Assembly (NCBI GenBank): GCA_027460605.1
Contig: JAPZAN010000065.1
Coordinates: forward strand, 1 to 30,084
Length of the DNA: 30,084 nucleotides
Direction of reading: 5' to 3'
DNA from: Candidatus Methanoperedens sp.
GTDB lineage: Archaea > Halobacteriota > Methanosarcinia > Methanosarcinales > Methanoperedenaceae
The notes beneath the pieces were generated by a model. The model was given only the letters and a program-made list of their open reading frames with translations, was not told where the DNA came from and did not search any database. Below, piece after piece: positions 1 through 8,738 of this stretch. Both the position numbers and the translations under genes were made by a program. Numbering within the stretch: position 1 is the first letter of the stretch; each line of letters opens with the position of its first letter.

Positions 1-11
1 GGTAAAAATAA

Positions 12-3000
12 ATGGCAGAAGTTAAGAGAATGCGGTATTTTGATGGTCTTTTCCTCAAGCAGGAAGAGTTTAACCTGGAACAGAATTATCATATCCGAAT
101 GCGGCGCCTTCATAACAGGCATCTCCACACACAGGGGATTGTTTGGGGTCTGGATGTTAAAGTTGAATCCGGTAAAGTCGTAATCGAGCCTGGAATGGCT
201 ATCAATACAATTGGAGGCTCACAGGATGAAGGTAATGAGAATGAAGACATAAGCCAGGAGATTGTCCTTTCAGAGCCTGCTACTGTGCCTCTTAGCACTG
301 CCGAATTGCAGGCAGGCGTGTATATTTATATTTATCATAAAAAGGAAGCTGCAGATGTAGTACAGGACAGGGGCGGCACTGATAAGATCCACTGGGTCGA
401 GAAAGCCGTAATCGACAGGGATACAAACAGGTTAAATATTAAAGAAAGCGACGGGGAAATAATACTCGCCTGGGTTCAAATTATCGCGGGCGTCATCAAT
501 GTCAGTTATTTTGATAAAGATGGCAAAACGCCATTACGTACCTATGCGGGAGCCTACGGCAAATTGACGCTGTCAATTGAAAATGAAACATACGAGCCTT
601 TGATTGAAGGAAAGAAAATCGATGGTAAAAATGGAATTCTTGTCACTTCACCTCTCACAAGTTTTACTGGCGCCCTGTCCATAACAGGTGGTATCAAAGG
701 TGATCTGCGAGTTGATGGTAAATGTACCATCACTGGAGATCTTGATGTCGAGGGGGTTACTACAACTATCAATACTGCAACTCTGGAAGTCGAAGACAAT
801 ATCATCCGGGTAAATAAATATACTGGCACGCCGAAGCCCATTAATATTAAAGGCGGTCTGGAGGTTTTCCGCGGGGGTATCGAACGAAATGCCCAGATAA
901 TCTGGGATGAAACTGCAGGCCACTGGAAAATCGGTCTTGAAAATAGAACAGATCTTGAAAATAATTTATTTGATGTTGCCTACGGTGATAATTGGACGGC
1001 ATTAACCAATAATTCGGTTGTAAATACTCTTCACAAGCATAGCAAACTTGTAAGTGCCGACGGGGCTGTAGATCCTGCCCTGAGCGTTGATAACTCAGGC
1101 AACGTGGGTATCGGGACCCCTAACCCACAGGATAAACTGGATATGAGTTCTGGAGCGATAAGGTTCTATTCGGGAACTGATTATCAAAGGATTTTAGCCA
1201 ATACCTGGGGCTTGAATATTTTTACGAATAAATTAGTCAACAGCGGACTAAGAGTAGGAGAAATATACGGAGGTCTCGGCTTATATGCCGGAGATGGAGC
1301 AACTGCTTATCATCTGGGATTAGTCGCAGGAAGCGGAATGGGAGTGGGTATTGCAGGAAATGCTGCAAACCCCTTCACAGGTAATGGTTTATTCGTAGCC
1401 AGTAATGGCAATGTCGGCATCGGGACTACAAACCCGCTGGATAAACTGGATTTGAGTTCTGGATCGATAAGGTTCTATTCGGGAACTGATTATCAAAGGA
1501 TTTTTGCCAATACCTGGGGCGTAAATATTTTTACGAATAAATTACTCAACGGCAGACTAAGAGTAGGAGAAATATACGGAGGTCTTGGCTTATATGCCGG
1601 AGATGGAGCAACTGCTTATCATCTGGGATTAGTCGCAGGAAGCGGAATGGGAGTGGGTATTGCAGGAAATGCTGCAAACCCCTTCACAGGTAATGGTTTA
1701 TTAGTAGCCAGTAATGGCAATGTCGGCATCGGGACTACGGCGCCATCCGAAAGGCTTGAGGTTAACGGAACAGTCAAGGCCGCTGCCTTTATCGGCGATG
1801 GTTCATTGATAACCAATCTTCCGATCGGCCAGTGGTTTATCAATACCAAAGGGATTTATTATGATAAGGGCTTCGTCGGCATAGGAACCAATAGCCCCGG
1901 GGCGAATCTTGAAGTCAAGAGCGGTGAGAGCATTTTCAGGGCATCCGATCTGGCGCCGGATGATTTCATTAAAATAAATGCAACGAATGAAATCTTAACA
2001 ACAATTCATCCCCCGATGGAACCAATACAACCGCCAATAATTGTCGGTCCGATTACTCCAAGTCCATCAGTAGTTTCAACAGTGCCCGGGGTTATTCCTA
2101 CAGGACTGGGGCCGATTACATCGGCAACAGGTCCGTCCGTTCAACCTGCCGCAACGGGGCCTGCCATTTCAGCGGCTACACTTGGTACAATTCCAACGGC
2201 TGCAATCGGAACAAGAGTCACACCAACGAGTACGACAGGGACGAGGACGCCAGTCATGTCTGCTGCGACATTGGCAGCCCAGCCGGTTATTTCAACCGCA
2301 GCAGCATCAGCAATAGCTCCCATCGGGACGATTGGAGGAGCGCCGGTAGCGGGAGGGGCGATAATCCAGTTTTATGAGGCTAACACCCAGAAAGCGAACC
2401 TGTGGTGGAAGAGAGGCGGGGCGTTTTTAATAAACAGCATTGGTAGTACAAATACTTCTATTAATCCAAATGGAGGTAATGTCGGCATAGGGACTGTAAG
2501 TCCTTCAGTAAGGCTTTCGATTGGCGGAACTGGAGCAAATGTCTATTCTACGGATGCCTGGATAGAAAATAACATGCATGTCCAGGGCAATGAAACCCTT
2601 GCCCAGGGGGGTAGAGGAAGAATGAGGGTTGGCACTGCATGGGGATATATGGGATTATATGCTGATCCTTCTTCAACAGGCGTGAACAATGATCTGGTGC
2701 TTGGAGCGAGTTCCGGAACAGTAAGAATTGGTCCGGATACTCTGGCACAAAACCTTAAAGTGTCGGGCAGTGTTACAGTGGCACAAGGACTTAAAGTGTT
2801 CGGCACAAAAAACTTTATTACACACCATCCGCTGGATCCGGAAAATAAATATCTTATCCATACCACGCTTGAAGGACCTGAGAACGCAGTTTTCTATCGC
2901 GGGGAAGCAGAACTTTCCGAGGGCAGGACGACTATCCAGCTCCCTGATTATTTTGAAGCATTGACGAGGAAGGAAAACAGGACTGTCTTAATTACACCCA

Positions 3001-3179
3001 AATTTGAAGGTGATTCCCCGGTTTCTATGCTTGCAGCCTCGGAGGTCGATGACGGCAAATTCGATGTGAAAATGGTTGACCGCAAGAACCCATCCCAGAA
3101 ATTCTATTGGGAAGTCAAAGCAGTGAGAGGGGATATTGGAATACTGGACGTGGAAGAGCAGAAGTTACCCGCGCAGTAA
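12..3179 (+). CDS. Tail-fibre-like repeat protein (phage tail / contractile injection type)
   Basis: Encodes 1055 aa. The N-terminal ~100 residues (MRYFDG, then EQNYHIRMRRLHNRHLH) resemble a domain I associate with structural proteins of phage-tail-like and extracellular contractile injection loci. The middle carries beta-fibre units marked by NVGIGT-type motifs near residues 364, 467, 570, 621 and 823, as in tail fibres and trimeric adhesins. Residues ~667-778 are a Pro/Thr/Ala/Ser/Gly-rich linker. The C-terminal part begins with HPLDPENKYL near residue 938, a motif common after fibre domains in proteins with an S74-like context, but no self-cleaving chaperone domain is evident. A 103-residue unit is duplicated in tandem. 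There is no signal peptide, which fits intracellular assembly of a particle. The gene is followed 14 bp later by a tail-collar gene. Function (receptor or surface binding) is inferred. Confidence 0.75.
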   Translation: MAEVKRMRYFDGLFLKQEEFNLEQNYHIRMRRLHNRHLHTQGIVWGLDVKVESGKVVIEPGMAINTIGGSQDEGNENEDISQEIVLSEPATVPLSTAELQAGVYIYIYHKKEAADVVQDRGGTDKIHWVEKAVIDRDTNRLNIKESDGEIILAWVQIIAGVINVSYFDKDGKTPLRTYAGAYGKLTLSIENETYEPLIEGKKIDGKNGILVTSPLTSFTGALSITGGIKGDLRVDGKCTITGDLDVEGVTTTINTATLEVEDNIIRVNKYTGTPKPINIKGGLEVFRGGIERNAQIIWDETAGHWKIGLENRTDLENNLFDVAYGDNWTALTNNSVVNTLHKHSKLVSADGAVDPALSVDNSGNVGIGTPNPQDKLDMSSGAIRFYSGTDYQRILANTWGLNIFTNKLVNSGLRVGEIYGGLGLYAGDGATAYHLGLVAGSGMGVGIAGNAANPFTGNGLFVASNGNVGIGTTNPLDKLDLSSGSIRFYSGTDYQRIFANTWGVNIFTNKLLNGRLRVGEIYGGLGLYAGDGATAYHLGLVAGSGMGVGIAGNAANPFTGNGLLVASNGNVGIGTTAPSERLEVNGTVKAAAFIGDGSLITNLPIGQWFINTKGIYYDKGFVGIGTNSPGANLEVKSGESIFRASDLAPDDFIKINATNEILTTIHPPMEPIQPPIIVGPITPSPSVVSTVPGVIPTGLGPITSATGPSVQPAATGPAISAATLGTIPTAAIGTRVTPTSTTGTRTPVMSAATLAAQPVISTAAASAIAPIGTIGGAPVAGGAIIQFYEANTQKANLWWKRGGAFLINSIGSTNTSINPNGGNVGIGTVSPSVRLSIGGTGANVYSTDAWIENNMHVQGNETLAQGGRGRMRVGTAWGYMGLYADPSSTGVNNDLVLGASSGTVRIGPDTLAQNLKVSGSVTVAQGLKVFGTKNFITHHPLDPENKYLIHTTLEGPENAVFYRGEAELSEGRTTIQLPDYFEALTRKENRTVLITPKFEGDSPVSMLAASEVDDGKFDVKMVDRKNPSQKFYWEVKAVRGDIGILDVEEQKLPAQ
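1122..1739 (+). repeat. 309-bp in-frame tandem duplication inside the fibre gene
   Basis: Two adjacent copies (about 1122-1430 and 1431-1739) are almost identical at the DNA level. Each encodes 103 residues that include RFYSGTDYQRI, GGLGLYAGDGATAYHLG and a closing NVGIGT motif. The offset of 309 bp keeps the frame. Differences are a handful of substitutions (for example ILANTWGL versus IFANTWGV), so the duplication looks recent or is being homogenised. Confidence 0.9.
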
Positions 3180-3193
3180 ATGGGGAAAGAAAT

Positions 3194-4027
3194 ATGAAAG
3201 ATGCAAAAAGGGTAATTAAAGAGAGAAATCTATCGGCAGCGGTTGAATCGGATGTAATCGCAGCGAATGTTTTTTTGGACACCGAAAATAGTCCTGCAAC
3301 TGAATTGACCGTTACAAGAAGAGATTTAGAAAAACCTCTTGCCCGGATCATGATGATGGGGGCGGGAAGTGATTTCCAGGGAGTCCTGGCAATCAGTACC
3401 ACCGGACTTAAAGGCGGCCCTCTTGAAGAACGTATGAGAATTCATACGAACGGCAACGTGGGCATCGGGACGCCAGAGCCGGCAGAGAAGCTGGAGGTCT
3501 CAGGTACGGTAAAAGCAGCATCATTTGTGGGCGATGGCATTATCCTGAAAGGAATGATAGTCATGTGGTCGGGAGCAATAAACGCTATACCTAAAGGGTG
3601 GGCGCTTTGTGACGGCAATAAAGGCACACCTGATTTAAGGAACCGGTTTATTGCAGGGGCAGGAGACAAATATAAATCAGGTGAGACCAGCGGTATGGAT
3701 ACTGTAACGCTAAATGTAAAGCAAATCCCTGCGCATGACCATGAAGGTGATACCCAGATAAACGGCCAGCACGCGCATCAGACTGAAGGTCCGGATGCCT
3801 ATGGTCTGGCATGGCGAAAACGGTCTTATCCCGGTGATACGACAGTAAAAATGGGGTACGGCGGTGGATGCGGTGGCGATCCGAATAATGAGATGTGGAG
3901 AGGTCATGCGTGGTCAGACTCTGTAGGCCAGCATGCCCATCACTTTAAGACAGCTATGAACGGCGGTGGCGAGGCTCATGAAAATCGTCCGCCTTATTAT
4001 GCTTTAGCTTACATAATGAAACTTTAA
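3194..4027 (+). CDS. Phage tail-collar domain protein
   Basis: Encodes 277 aa from ATG 3194, which has a GGGGAAAG ribosome-binding site directly upstream; the in-frame ATG at 3107 lies inside the preceding gene and is unlikely. An NVGIGT fibre motif with PEPAEKLEVSG stands near residue 95. The C-terminal half is a tail-collar domain: GMIVMWSG, IPKGWALCDG, TPDLRNRFIAG, then His-rich HDHEG and GQHAHH segments and the typical end ENRPPYYALAYIMKL. This domain forms the distal, often metal-binding tip of short tail fibres. It probably acts with the preceding fibre protein as part of a tail or injection-system tip. Confidence 0.85.
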   Translation: MKDAKRVIKERNLSAAVESDVIAANVFLDTENSPATELTVTRRDLEKPLARIMMMGAGSDFQGVLAISTTGLKGGPLEERMRIHTNGNVGIGTPEPAEKLEVSGTVKAASFVGDGIILKGMIVMWSGAINAIPKGWALCDGNKGTPDLRNRFIAGAGDKYKSGETSGMDTVTLNVKQIPAHDHEGDTQINGQHAHQTEGPDAYGLAWRKRSYPGDTTVKMGYGGGCGGDPNNEMWRGHAWSDSVGQHAHHFKTAMNGGGEAHENRPPYYALAYIMKL

Positions 4028-4094
4028 ATCGGGTGGAAAAAGATGATGATGCCTGAAGGAAATTGAAGAGTAAAAAGAAAAAAGGAGAATTAAA

Positions 4095-4325
4095 ATGAAA
4101 CAACAACTGGAGCAGCGCCTCAAAGAACTCAGAGCCGAATTCGATTCAGGCCAGAGGACGCTGGGAGAACTGGATATAAAACAGGCGAACCTGAGAAATA
4201 CCCTGCTGCGTATAAGCGGGGCGATACAGGTGCTGGAGGAGGAATTAGCGAGAGAAAACCAACCCGGATTGAATAATATCGAGAAGTTTGGGGAGATTCC
4301 CAAAATTGAACCTGCTATGGAATGA
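4095..4325 (+). CDS. Small coiled-coil protein
   Basis: Encodes 76 aa and is preceded by a clear AAAGGAG site. Residues ~1-55 are highly charged with heptad-like hydrophobic spacing (LEQRLKELRAEFDSGQ, ISGAIQVLEEELARE), indicating a coiled coil. There are no cysteines and no membrane segment. It lies 67 bp after the tail-collar gene in the same direction, so it may be a structural or chaperone-like accessory of the fibre proteins. I do not recognise a family. Confidence 0.65.
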   Translation: MKQQLEQRLKELRAEFDSGQRTLGELDIKQANLRNTLLRISGAIQVLEEELARENQPGLNNIEKFGEIPKIEPAME

Positions 4326-4410
4326 ATATATTAGTTCGCAGTAGTTTACGGTATTTAAAATATAAGGAAATGTGAATCCCATCTGAGCATTCATTCTTTA
4401 ACCTTCCAGT

Positions 4411-5145
4411 TCACCCAAGCATGAGCTTTGCGCCTGCGATAACAAGGACGACTGCGAGCAGGCGGTAGAGGGTCGCATTTACGAACCTGCGGCTGCCCAG
4501 ACTAGAGCCGATAATCCCGCCAAGCACTGCTGCAAATGCCCAGGGATAGATGACATCAGGCAGGAATTTCACGCTTGCAAGATGCCCGGAAATTCCGGCT
4601 ATGGAGTTCACAAGAATGAAAGCAGCCGAGACACCGGCAGTTTCCTTTGTTCTTGCCCAGCCCATGAACAGGAGCAGAGGACTCAAGAATATGCCGCCTC
4701 CCACGCCAATTGCACCGGATAACAGTCCAATCCCTGCTCCGAAAATAACAGCCCAGAAAACCGGAACCGGTTTAAAAGCATCCGTAGCCGCAGAGTGCCT
4801 GTATTGAAAAAGCCGGTATGCTGCGAACAGCAGGACTATGCCGAGGACCTGCTTATAAAAAGAACCCGGAAGTGAAAGAGCGCCTCCGATAAACGCAAAA
4901 GGGATCGAACCGAGAGCAAACGGCCAGAAGATATTCCACGAGAAATAGCCCGCCCGGTGGAACTGAAAAGTTGCGATTGTTGCCACAAGAATATTTAATA
5001 AAAGAGCAGTCGGCTTCATTATATCAGGAGCAAGACCGAATAATGCCATTGCAGCAAGATATCCGGAAGCACCGGCATGACCTACCGAAGAATAAAGCAG
5101 CCCTGCTGCAAAGATAAGAACTGTAAGAAGAAAAAAATCATCCAT
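4411..5145 (-). CDS. TauE/SafE-family membrane permease
   Basis: Encodes 244 aa of strongly hydrophobic sequence with about seven to eight membrane segments. The family signature GLLYSSVGHAGASGYLAAMALFG near the N terminus is mirrored by GLLSGAIGVGGGIFLSPLLL in the middle, the internal repeat typical of TauE/SafE (DUF81) proteins. Members export sulfite, sulfoacetate or other small organic anions; the substrate here is unknown. It starts 5 bp after the glutamine amidotransferase stop, with AGGAACT as ribosome-binding site, so the two are probably co-transcribed. Confidence 0.85.
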   Translation of the reverse strand: MDDFFLLTVLIFAAGLLYSSVGHAGASGYLAAMALFGLAPDIMKPTALLLNILVATIATFQFHRAGYFSWNIFWPFALGSIPFAFIGGALSLPGSFYKQVLGIVLLFAAYRLFQYRHSAATDAFKPVPVFWAVIFGAGIGLLSGAIGVGGGIFLSPLLLFMGWARTKETAGVSAAFILVNSIAGISGHLASVKFLPDVIYPWAFAAVLGGIIGSSLGSRRFVNATLYRLLAVVLVIAGAKLMLG

Positions 5146-5150
5146 ACGGC

Positions 5151-5852
5151 TTAGTTCCTGCCGAACTCCCGTTCAATATTATCCAGCAATAAATTCAACA
5201 GTTTATTCATTTCCCGCACATTGCCAATATGCGATGCAATTTCATCCGCTGCCTGTATGTATTTCCCATCCACGATATCGTCGCTGCAGTTCTGTAGCAT
5301 TAGATTGATACTTTTTTCCGAATATTCAAAATGGAACTGCAATCCTACCACCCGCCCGTACTCAAATGCCTGGTTCGCGCATCCTTCGCTTTCTGCTATT
5401 CTTACTGCGCCTGGAGGTATTTTGAATGTATCGCCATGCCAGTGGAAAGCGGTAAATCTGCCTGGAAATTTACTGAAAATAGAGGAGTTTTTTGCATCGG
5501 TAGTTAATGAGACCGGGAACCATCCGATTTCCTTGTATTTGTTCTTGCTGACCCTGCCACCGAGGACATCCGCAATTAACTGGGAGCCAAGACATACCCC
5601 TAAAACAATCTTTTTGCCCGCAATAGCTTCGGCAATAAAATTCTTTTCTTCCCTGAGCCATGGGTATTTTTCTTCCTCGTAGATGTTCATCGAGCCGCCC
5701 ATTATAACCAGCCAGTCGAAGTCATTAATTTCCGGGAGTTCTTCGTTGTTGAAAAGCAGCGTTCTTGAGATGGTATGCCCTCTTTTCTTTGCCCACACTT
5801 CGATATTCGCAAGACCTTCAAAGGGTTCGTGTTCAAGGGAATGGATTCTCAT
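5151..5852 (-). CDS. Class I glutamine amidotransferase (GMP-synthase-like)
   Basis: Encodes 233 aa starting at MRIHSLEHEPFEG. I chose ATG 5852 over 5915 because it has a GAGG site and begins with the conserved first strand. The triad of class I amidotransferases is visible: Cys87 in VLGVCLGSQ, His174 and Glu176 in LQFHFEYS. The oxyanion segment VIMGGSMNIYEE is also family-typical. Such stand-alone domains hydrolyse glutamine or gamma-glutamyl compounds; there is no synthetase partner next door. The start lies inside the last 20 bp of the upstream gene, implying coupling. Confidence 0.85.
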   Translation of the reverse strand: MRIHSLEHEPFEGLANIEVWAKKRGHTISRTLLFNNEELPEINDFDWLVIMGGSMNIYEEEKYPWLREEKNFIAEAIAGKKIVLGVCLGSQLIADVLGGRVSKNKYKEIGWFPVSLTTDAKNSSIFSKFPGRFTAFHWHGDTFKIPPGAVRIAESEGCANQAFEYGRVVGLQFHFEYSEKSINLMLQNCSDDIVDGKYIQAADEIASHIGNVREMNKLLNLLLDNIEREFGRN

Positions 5853-6546
5853 CGTTTTTTTCCTCTGTGGTTTTATTATATGTCTCCAAAAATTGCCCAT
5901 AAGCAAAAAGTGCATTATCTACTTGTTTCAGTCGTGTTATAATGTCGAATATATTATTTTCATATCCTTTTGGTTCTTGGGTAACAATACCTGCTGATTT
6001 AGTAATAGTAAAAAAGAATTCTTTATATGCAAAATAATATTCTTTGAAAACATTCCATTCCTTTGGAGTTTTTCTGTTTTTAGGCTCAGTTAAACTAGAA
6101 AACGCATTAAAAACATATCGATCTGCAATTGGATATTCATGTGGACGACATATATGCAATAGAAAAATCCGCCAAATAAATCCATCAGGATAAATATTTT
6201 TAATTTTTTCTAAAAATACATCTTCATGAATTTGACCATATCTAAATTCATTTAGGCTTTTAAGCTCTTTTAAAACCTTCATTACTTTAGGATTGTCCTC
6301 ATCTTTTTTCGGTCCTGAAAGAATTTTCTCAGTAAGCCAATGAGGATCTTTCCAGCGTAACAGCCTTTTTATATTTTTATCAGTTAAATCATTCTTGAGG
6401 TTTAACTCATCTTTATAAGATATTAACTCCTTTTCCTTAAAAATCGTTGTTCTATCAAGGGGATAATAATATCTCCAAAACTCAACAAACTCTTTAGCAT
6501 TACTTAAATTACAATCCCCAAATTTGTTTTTATCCAAGATGAACAT
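5833..6546 (-). CDS. Unknown 237-aa protein, predicted mostly helical
   Basis: Encodes 237 aa if started at ATG 6546 (MFILDKNKFGD), which has a GGTGA site; the alternative ATG 6570 lies inside the upstream gene. The sequence is rich in Lys, Glu and aromatic residues. A stretch around IFLLHICRPHEYPIADRYVF recalls small HhH/glycosylase-like helical proteins, but I cannot assign a family. There is no signal or membrane segment. It is AT-richer than its neighbours, which may point to horizontal gain. It overlaps the amidotransferase by 20 bp and starts just after the CBS gene ends. Confidence 0.65.
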   Translation of the reverse strand: MFILDKNKFGDCNLSNAKEFVEFWRYYYPLDRTTIFKEKELISYKDELNLKNDLTDKNIKRLLRWKDPHWLTEKILSGPKKDEDNPKVMKVLKELKSLNEFRYGQIHEDVFLEKIKNIYPDGFIWRIFLLHICRPHEYPIADRYVFNAFSSLTEPKNRKTPKEWNVFKEYYFAYKEFFFTITKSAGIVTQEPKGYENNIFDIITRLKQVDNALFAYGQFLETYNKTTEEKNDENPFP

Positions 6547-6550
6547 AGTA

Positions 6551-6949
6551 TCACCATTTATTGTTTTCAACTTCCATCTTCATAAACCTGTACGTATGCA
6601 GTATATCCTCAGCCCTGATAACGCCTACCTTTTCTCCATGTTCTATCACTGTTATATGCGAGGCTTTGCAGCGCTCAAACATCGCAATGGCATCAGTAAG
6701 CCATTTATCCGAGTCAATTGTTAGCTCTGGTGAGTGCATCACTTCATCCACTTCTATATTCATATCAGCTTCAGCCGCAACTCTGCTCATGATATCCTCA
6801 ACAGAGATAATTCCGGCAAGCTTGCCGTTTTTACTGATAAGCACACTTGCAACCTTATTTTTCTTCATGCGCTGTGCAGCCTCAACAAGTGTTGTCCCGG
6901 TGGAAACGACCACCGGGTTTGGGAGGAGAATGTGGCTTATTTTTGACAT
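6551..6949 (-). CDS. Two-CBS-domain protein
   Basis: Encodes 132 aa composed almost entirely of a CBS pair: first domain VSTGTTLVEAAQRMKKNKVASVLI and following GKLAGIISVEDIMSRV; second domain WLTDAIAMFERCKASHITVIEHGEKVGVIRAEDIL. CBS pairs bind adenine nucleotides and sense energy state, usually acting on a partner. It heads the minus-strand group that includes the unknown protein, amidotransferase and permease. It is separated from the nif ferredoxin by a repeat-rich 187-bp gap. Confidence 0.85.
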   Translation of the reverse strand: MSKISHILLPNPVVVSTGTTLVEAAQRMKKNKVASVLISKNGKLAGIISVEDIMSRVAAEADMNIEVDEVMHSPELTIDSDKWLTDAIAMFERCKASHITVIEHGEKVGVIRAEDILHTYRFMKMEVENNKW

Positions 6950-6976
6950 GTTTACGTACCTTTATCAATTCTATTA

Positions 6977-7106
6977 ACCGCAAAGAACGACTTTTTTATT
7001 ATTTCTGGAATATTGCAAAAACCACAGAGCGCACAGAGGACACAGAGAAAAATAATTTCGTCTCTGTGAACTCTGTGTCCTCCGTGGTTGATTTTCTTTG
7101 CAAACG
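6977..7106. repeat. Intergenic inverted repeat of the ACCGCAAAG / ACCACAGAG type
   Basis: ACCGCAAAGAACG (6977-6989) is mirrored by CTTTGCAAACG near 7096-7106. Inside it, a run of ACCACAGAG/CACAGAGGACACAGAG (7021-7048) is mirrored by TCTCTGTG...CTCTGTGTCCTCCGTGGTT (7061-7089). The nested, imperfect palindromes could fold into a long hairpin. A related element lies at 10161-10285. Confidence 0.7.
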
Positions 7107-7136
7107 TCTCAGTGTGAGTTCTATATTAACTGGTTC

Positions 7137-7412
7137 TCACCCACCCCTGATTTTCGGCTCGCACACAATATTTTTCTTCGGGCATCCCCGCGCACAAGCG
7201 CCGCAGCCGATGCAGTTCTCAGGATGCGCCACGGTCATAACCTTCGCCCCGCATAGGTCATCGGCATTTGGGTGGTCGATGTACTCAAACACCCCGCGCC
7301 CGCAGATTTTGAAACACTTGCCGCAGCAGCCGCAGTTATTTATATTGCTTCTGACCACAAAGGTGGGAGTAAAGTTCCCGCCTGAGGCAGTTAATCCGGT
7401 AATGTATTCCAT
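7137..7412 (-). CDS. Nif-associated 2[4Fe-4S] ferredoxin (FdxB-like)
   Basis: Encodes 91 aa with two tetracysteine motifs: Cys27, Cys30, Cys33 and Cys37 in the first (with an extra Cys29), and CIGCGACARGC in the second. The start MEYITGLTASGGNFTPTFV matches the opening of nif-specific ferredoxin III (FdxB) proteins, which donate electrons towards nitrogenase or its assembly. It lies 9 bp after nifK in the same direction and ends the nif transcription unit. Confidence 0.85.
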   Translation of the reverse strand: MEYITGLTASGGNFTPTFVVRSNINNCGCCGKCFKICGRGVFEYIDHPNADDLCGAKVMTVAHPENCIGCGACARGCPKKNIVCEPKIRGG

Positions 7413-7421
7413 ATTTCCACC

Positions 7422-8738
7422 TCACTGGTGCAGCTTATTGGGGTCGTACTTGTGCCCCAGGATTGCGTTTGTCATCTGGTCAAGCAGGTATATCGAGCCG
7501 TTGTAGCCCATTATGGAATAGCGATACACGCCCACGCGGTCATATACGGGGAATCCAAAGCGCACTAAAGGAACGCTCTCGTCATCCGCTATGTCCTTCC
7601 CTTTGGAGTTGCCAAGTATCAGTTCTGCTCCATGGGTTTTTACAACCTCGTGGAATTCATAAAGGTCTGTACCCTCAAGAATCTGGGTATCTGTCCTGTA
7701 TTCGCTGTTAACTGCCTTTATATCAGGTGCAAAGTCCTTGTGCTTTGTAGCTGTCATCGCCACAGTGGGGTTCATTCCTGCTTCAGCGCAGAATCGCACG
7801 ATGGCGGACACTATATCTGGGTCTCCGAATATGGCAACCTTCCTTCCGTACATGTAATGATGCACGTCCACCATGCTGTCTATCAGGCGCCCACGCTCCT
7901 TTATGATATCATCAGGGATCGAAGCGCCGCTTAATTTGCAGATATTTTGTACGAACCTGTCCGTGTTGATGACTCCGATGGGAACAGGGTCAAGTACAGA
8001 AGGCACGTTGAACTTGTTCCTGAGATACGTAGCTGCCGAACCCGCTGTCCTGCATATCGCTATTGTGCCCTTTGAGTTCGCAGAATCTGCGATGTCAGCG
8101 AGACTTGTCCCTCCATCGGGCAGGACGGGTTTGTGTCCGCCAGACAATATAGGAGTATCAAGGGTTTCGGAGATATCCGAAAGGAATATGCTTTGCACAT
8201 TCATTAAGCGCAGCATGTTCTTTATCTCCCTGATATCGCCGGGGTTGATTATTCCCGTGATAATGTTTATCTTGTTGTTTGGCTCACCCTTTACTGCCAG
8301 CGTTTCCACAAGCGTCCGCAGGGCATTATCATAACCAGTGAGATGTGTGCCAACATAGCTTGGCGTGGACGCGGGGAATATCTTCATACTATCATCTGTC
8401 AGTGCCTTCTTTGCTATCAGTTTCACATCGTCGCCTATCGTCTCGCTCATGCAAGTGGTACAGATACCTATGGCAGCCGGGTTCAGCCTGGACTTGATGT
8501 TCTTTATCGCTTCTGTCAGGTTCTTGGCTCCACCGTACACGGCAGCATCCTCCGCAAGCGATGAAACTGCTACTTCGGCAGATTCCCTGAAATGCCGTGC
8601 GATATTGTAGCGCGGGTACGTGCTGCATCCCTGAGAGCCGTGCACCAGAGGGACGCAGCCGTGTACTCCCATGTAGGCGAGTATGGCGCCCATTGGCTGA
8701 CACATTTTTGGCGGATTAATCGTTACGCTTCGCGCCAT
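7422..8738 (-). CDS. nifK: Nitrogenase MoFe protein beta chain
   Basis: Encodes 438 aa. P-cluster ligands are visible as Cys13 (CQPMGA), Cys38 (HGSQGC) and Cys96 (CTTCMSETIGDD). Later family segments include PSYVGTHLTGYDN, KERGRLIDSMVDVHHYMYGRKVAIFGDPD and LVRFGFPVYDRVG. It lacks the long N-terminal extension of proteobacterial NifK, as is usual in archaea and clostridia. The start codon abuts the nifD stop, with a GGAGGTGA site inside the end of nifD. With NifD it forms the heterotetramer that reduces N2. Confidence 0.93.
   Translation of the reverse strand: MARSVTINPPKMCQPMGAILAYMGVHGCVPLVHGSQGCSTYPRYNIARHFRESAEVAVSSLAEDAAVYGGAKNLTEAIKNIKSRLNPAAIGICTTCMSETIGDDVKLIAKKALTDDSMKIFPASTPSYVGTHLTGYDNALRTLVETLAVKGEPNNKINIITGIINPGDIREIKNMLRLMNVQSIFLSDISETLDTPILSGGHKPVLPDGGTSLADIADSANSKGTIAICRTAGSAATYLRNKFNVPSVLDPVPIGVINTDRFVQNICKLSGASIPDDIIKERGRLIDSMVDVHHYMYGRKVAIFGDPDIVSAIVRFCAEAGMNPTVAMTATKHKDFAPDIKAVNSEYRTDTQILEGTDLYEFHEVVKTHGAELILGNSKGKDIADDESVPLVRFGFPVYDRVGVYRYSIMGYNGSIYLLDQMTNAILGHKYDPNKLHQ

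Noticed and set aside
1122..1739. CRISPR-like or mobile repeat
   Set aside because: The two units are long, in frame and coding; they are a protein domain duplication.
5990..6002. Further copy of the GTTGCTGATTT box (CTGCTGATTTAG)
   Set aside because: It is inside a coding region and lacks the TTGCC box at -40 and a TATA box.
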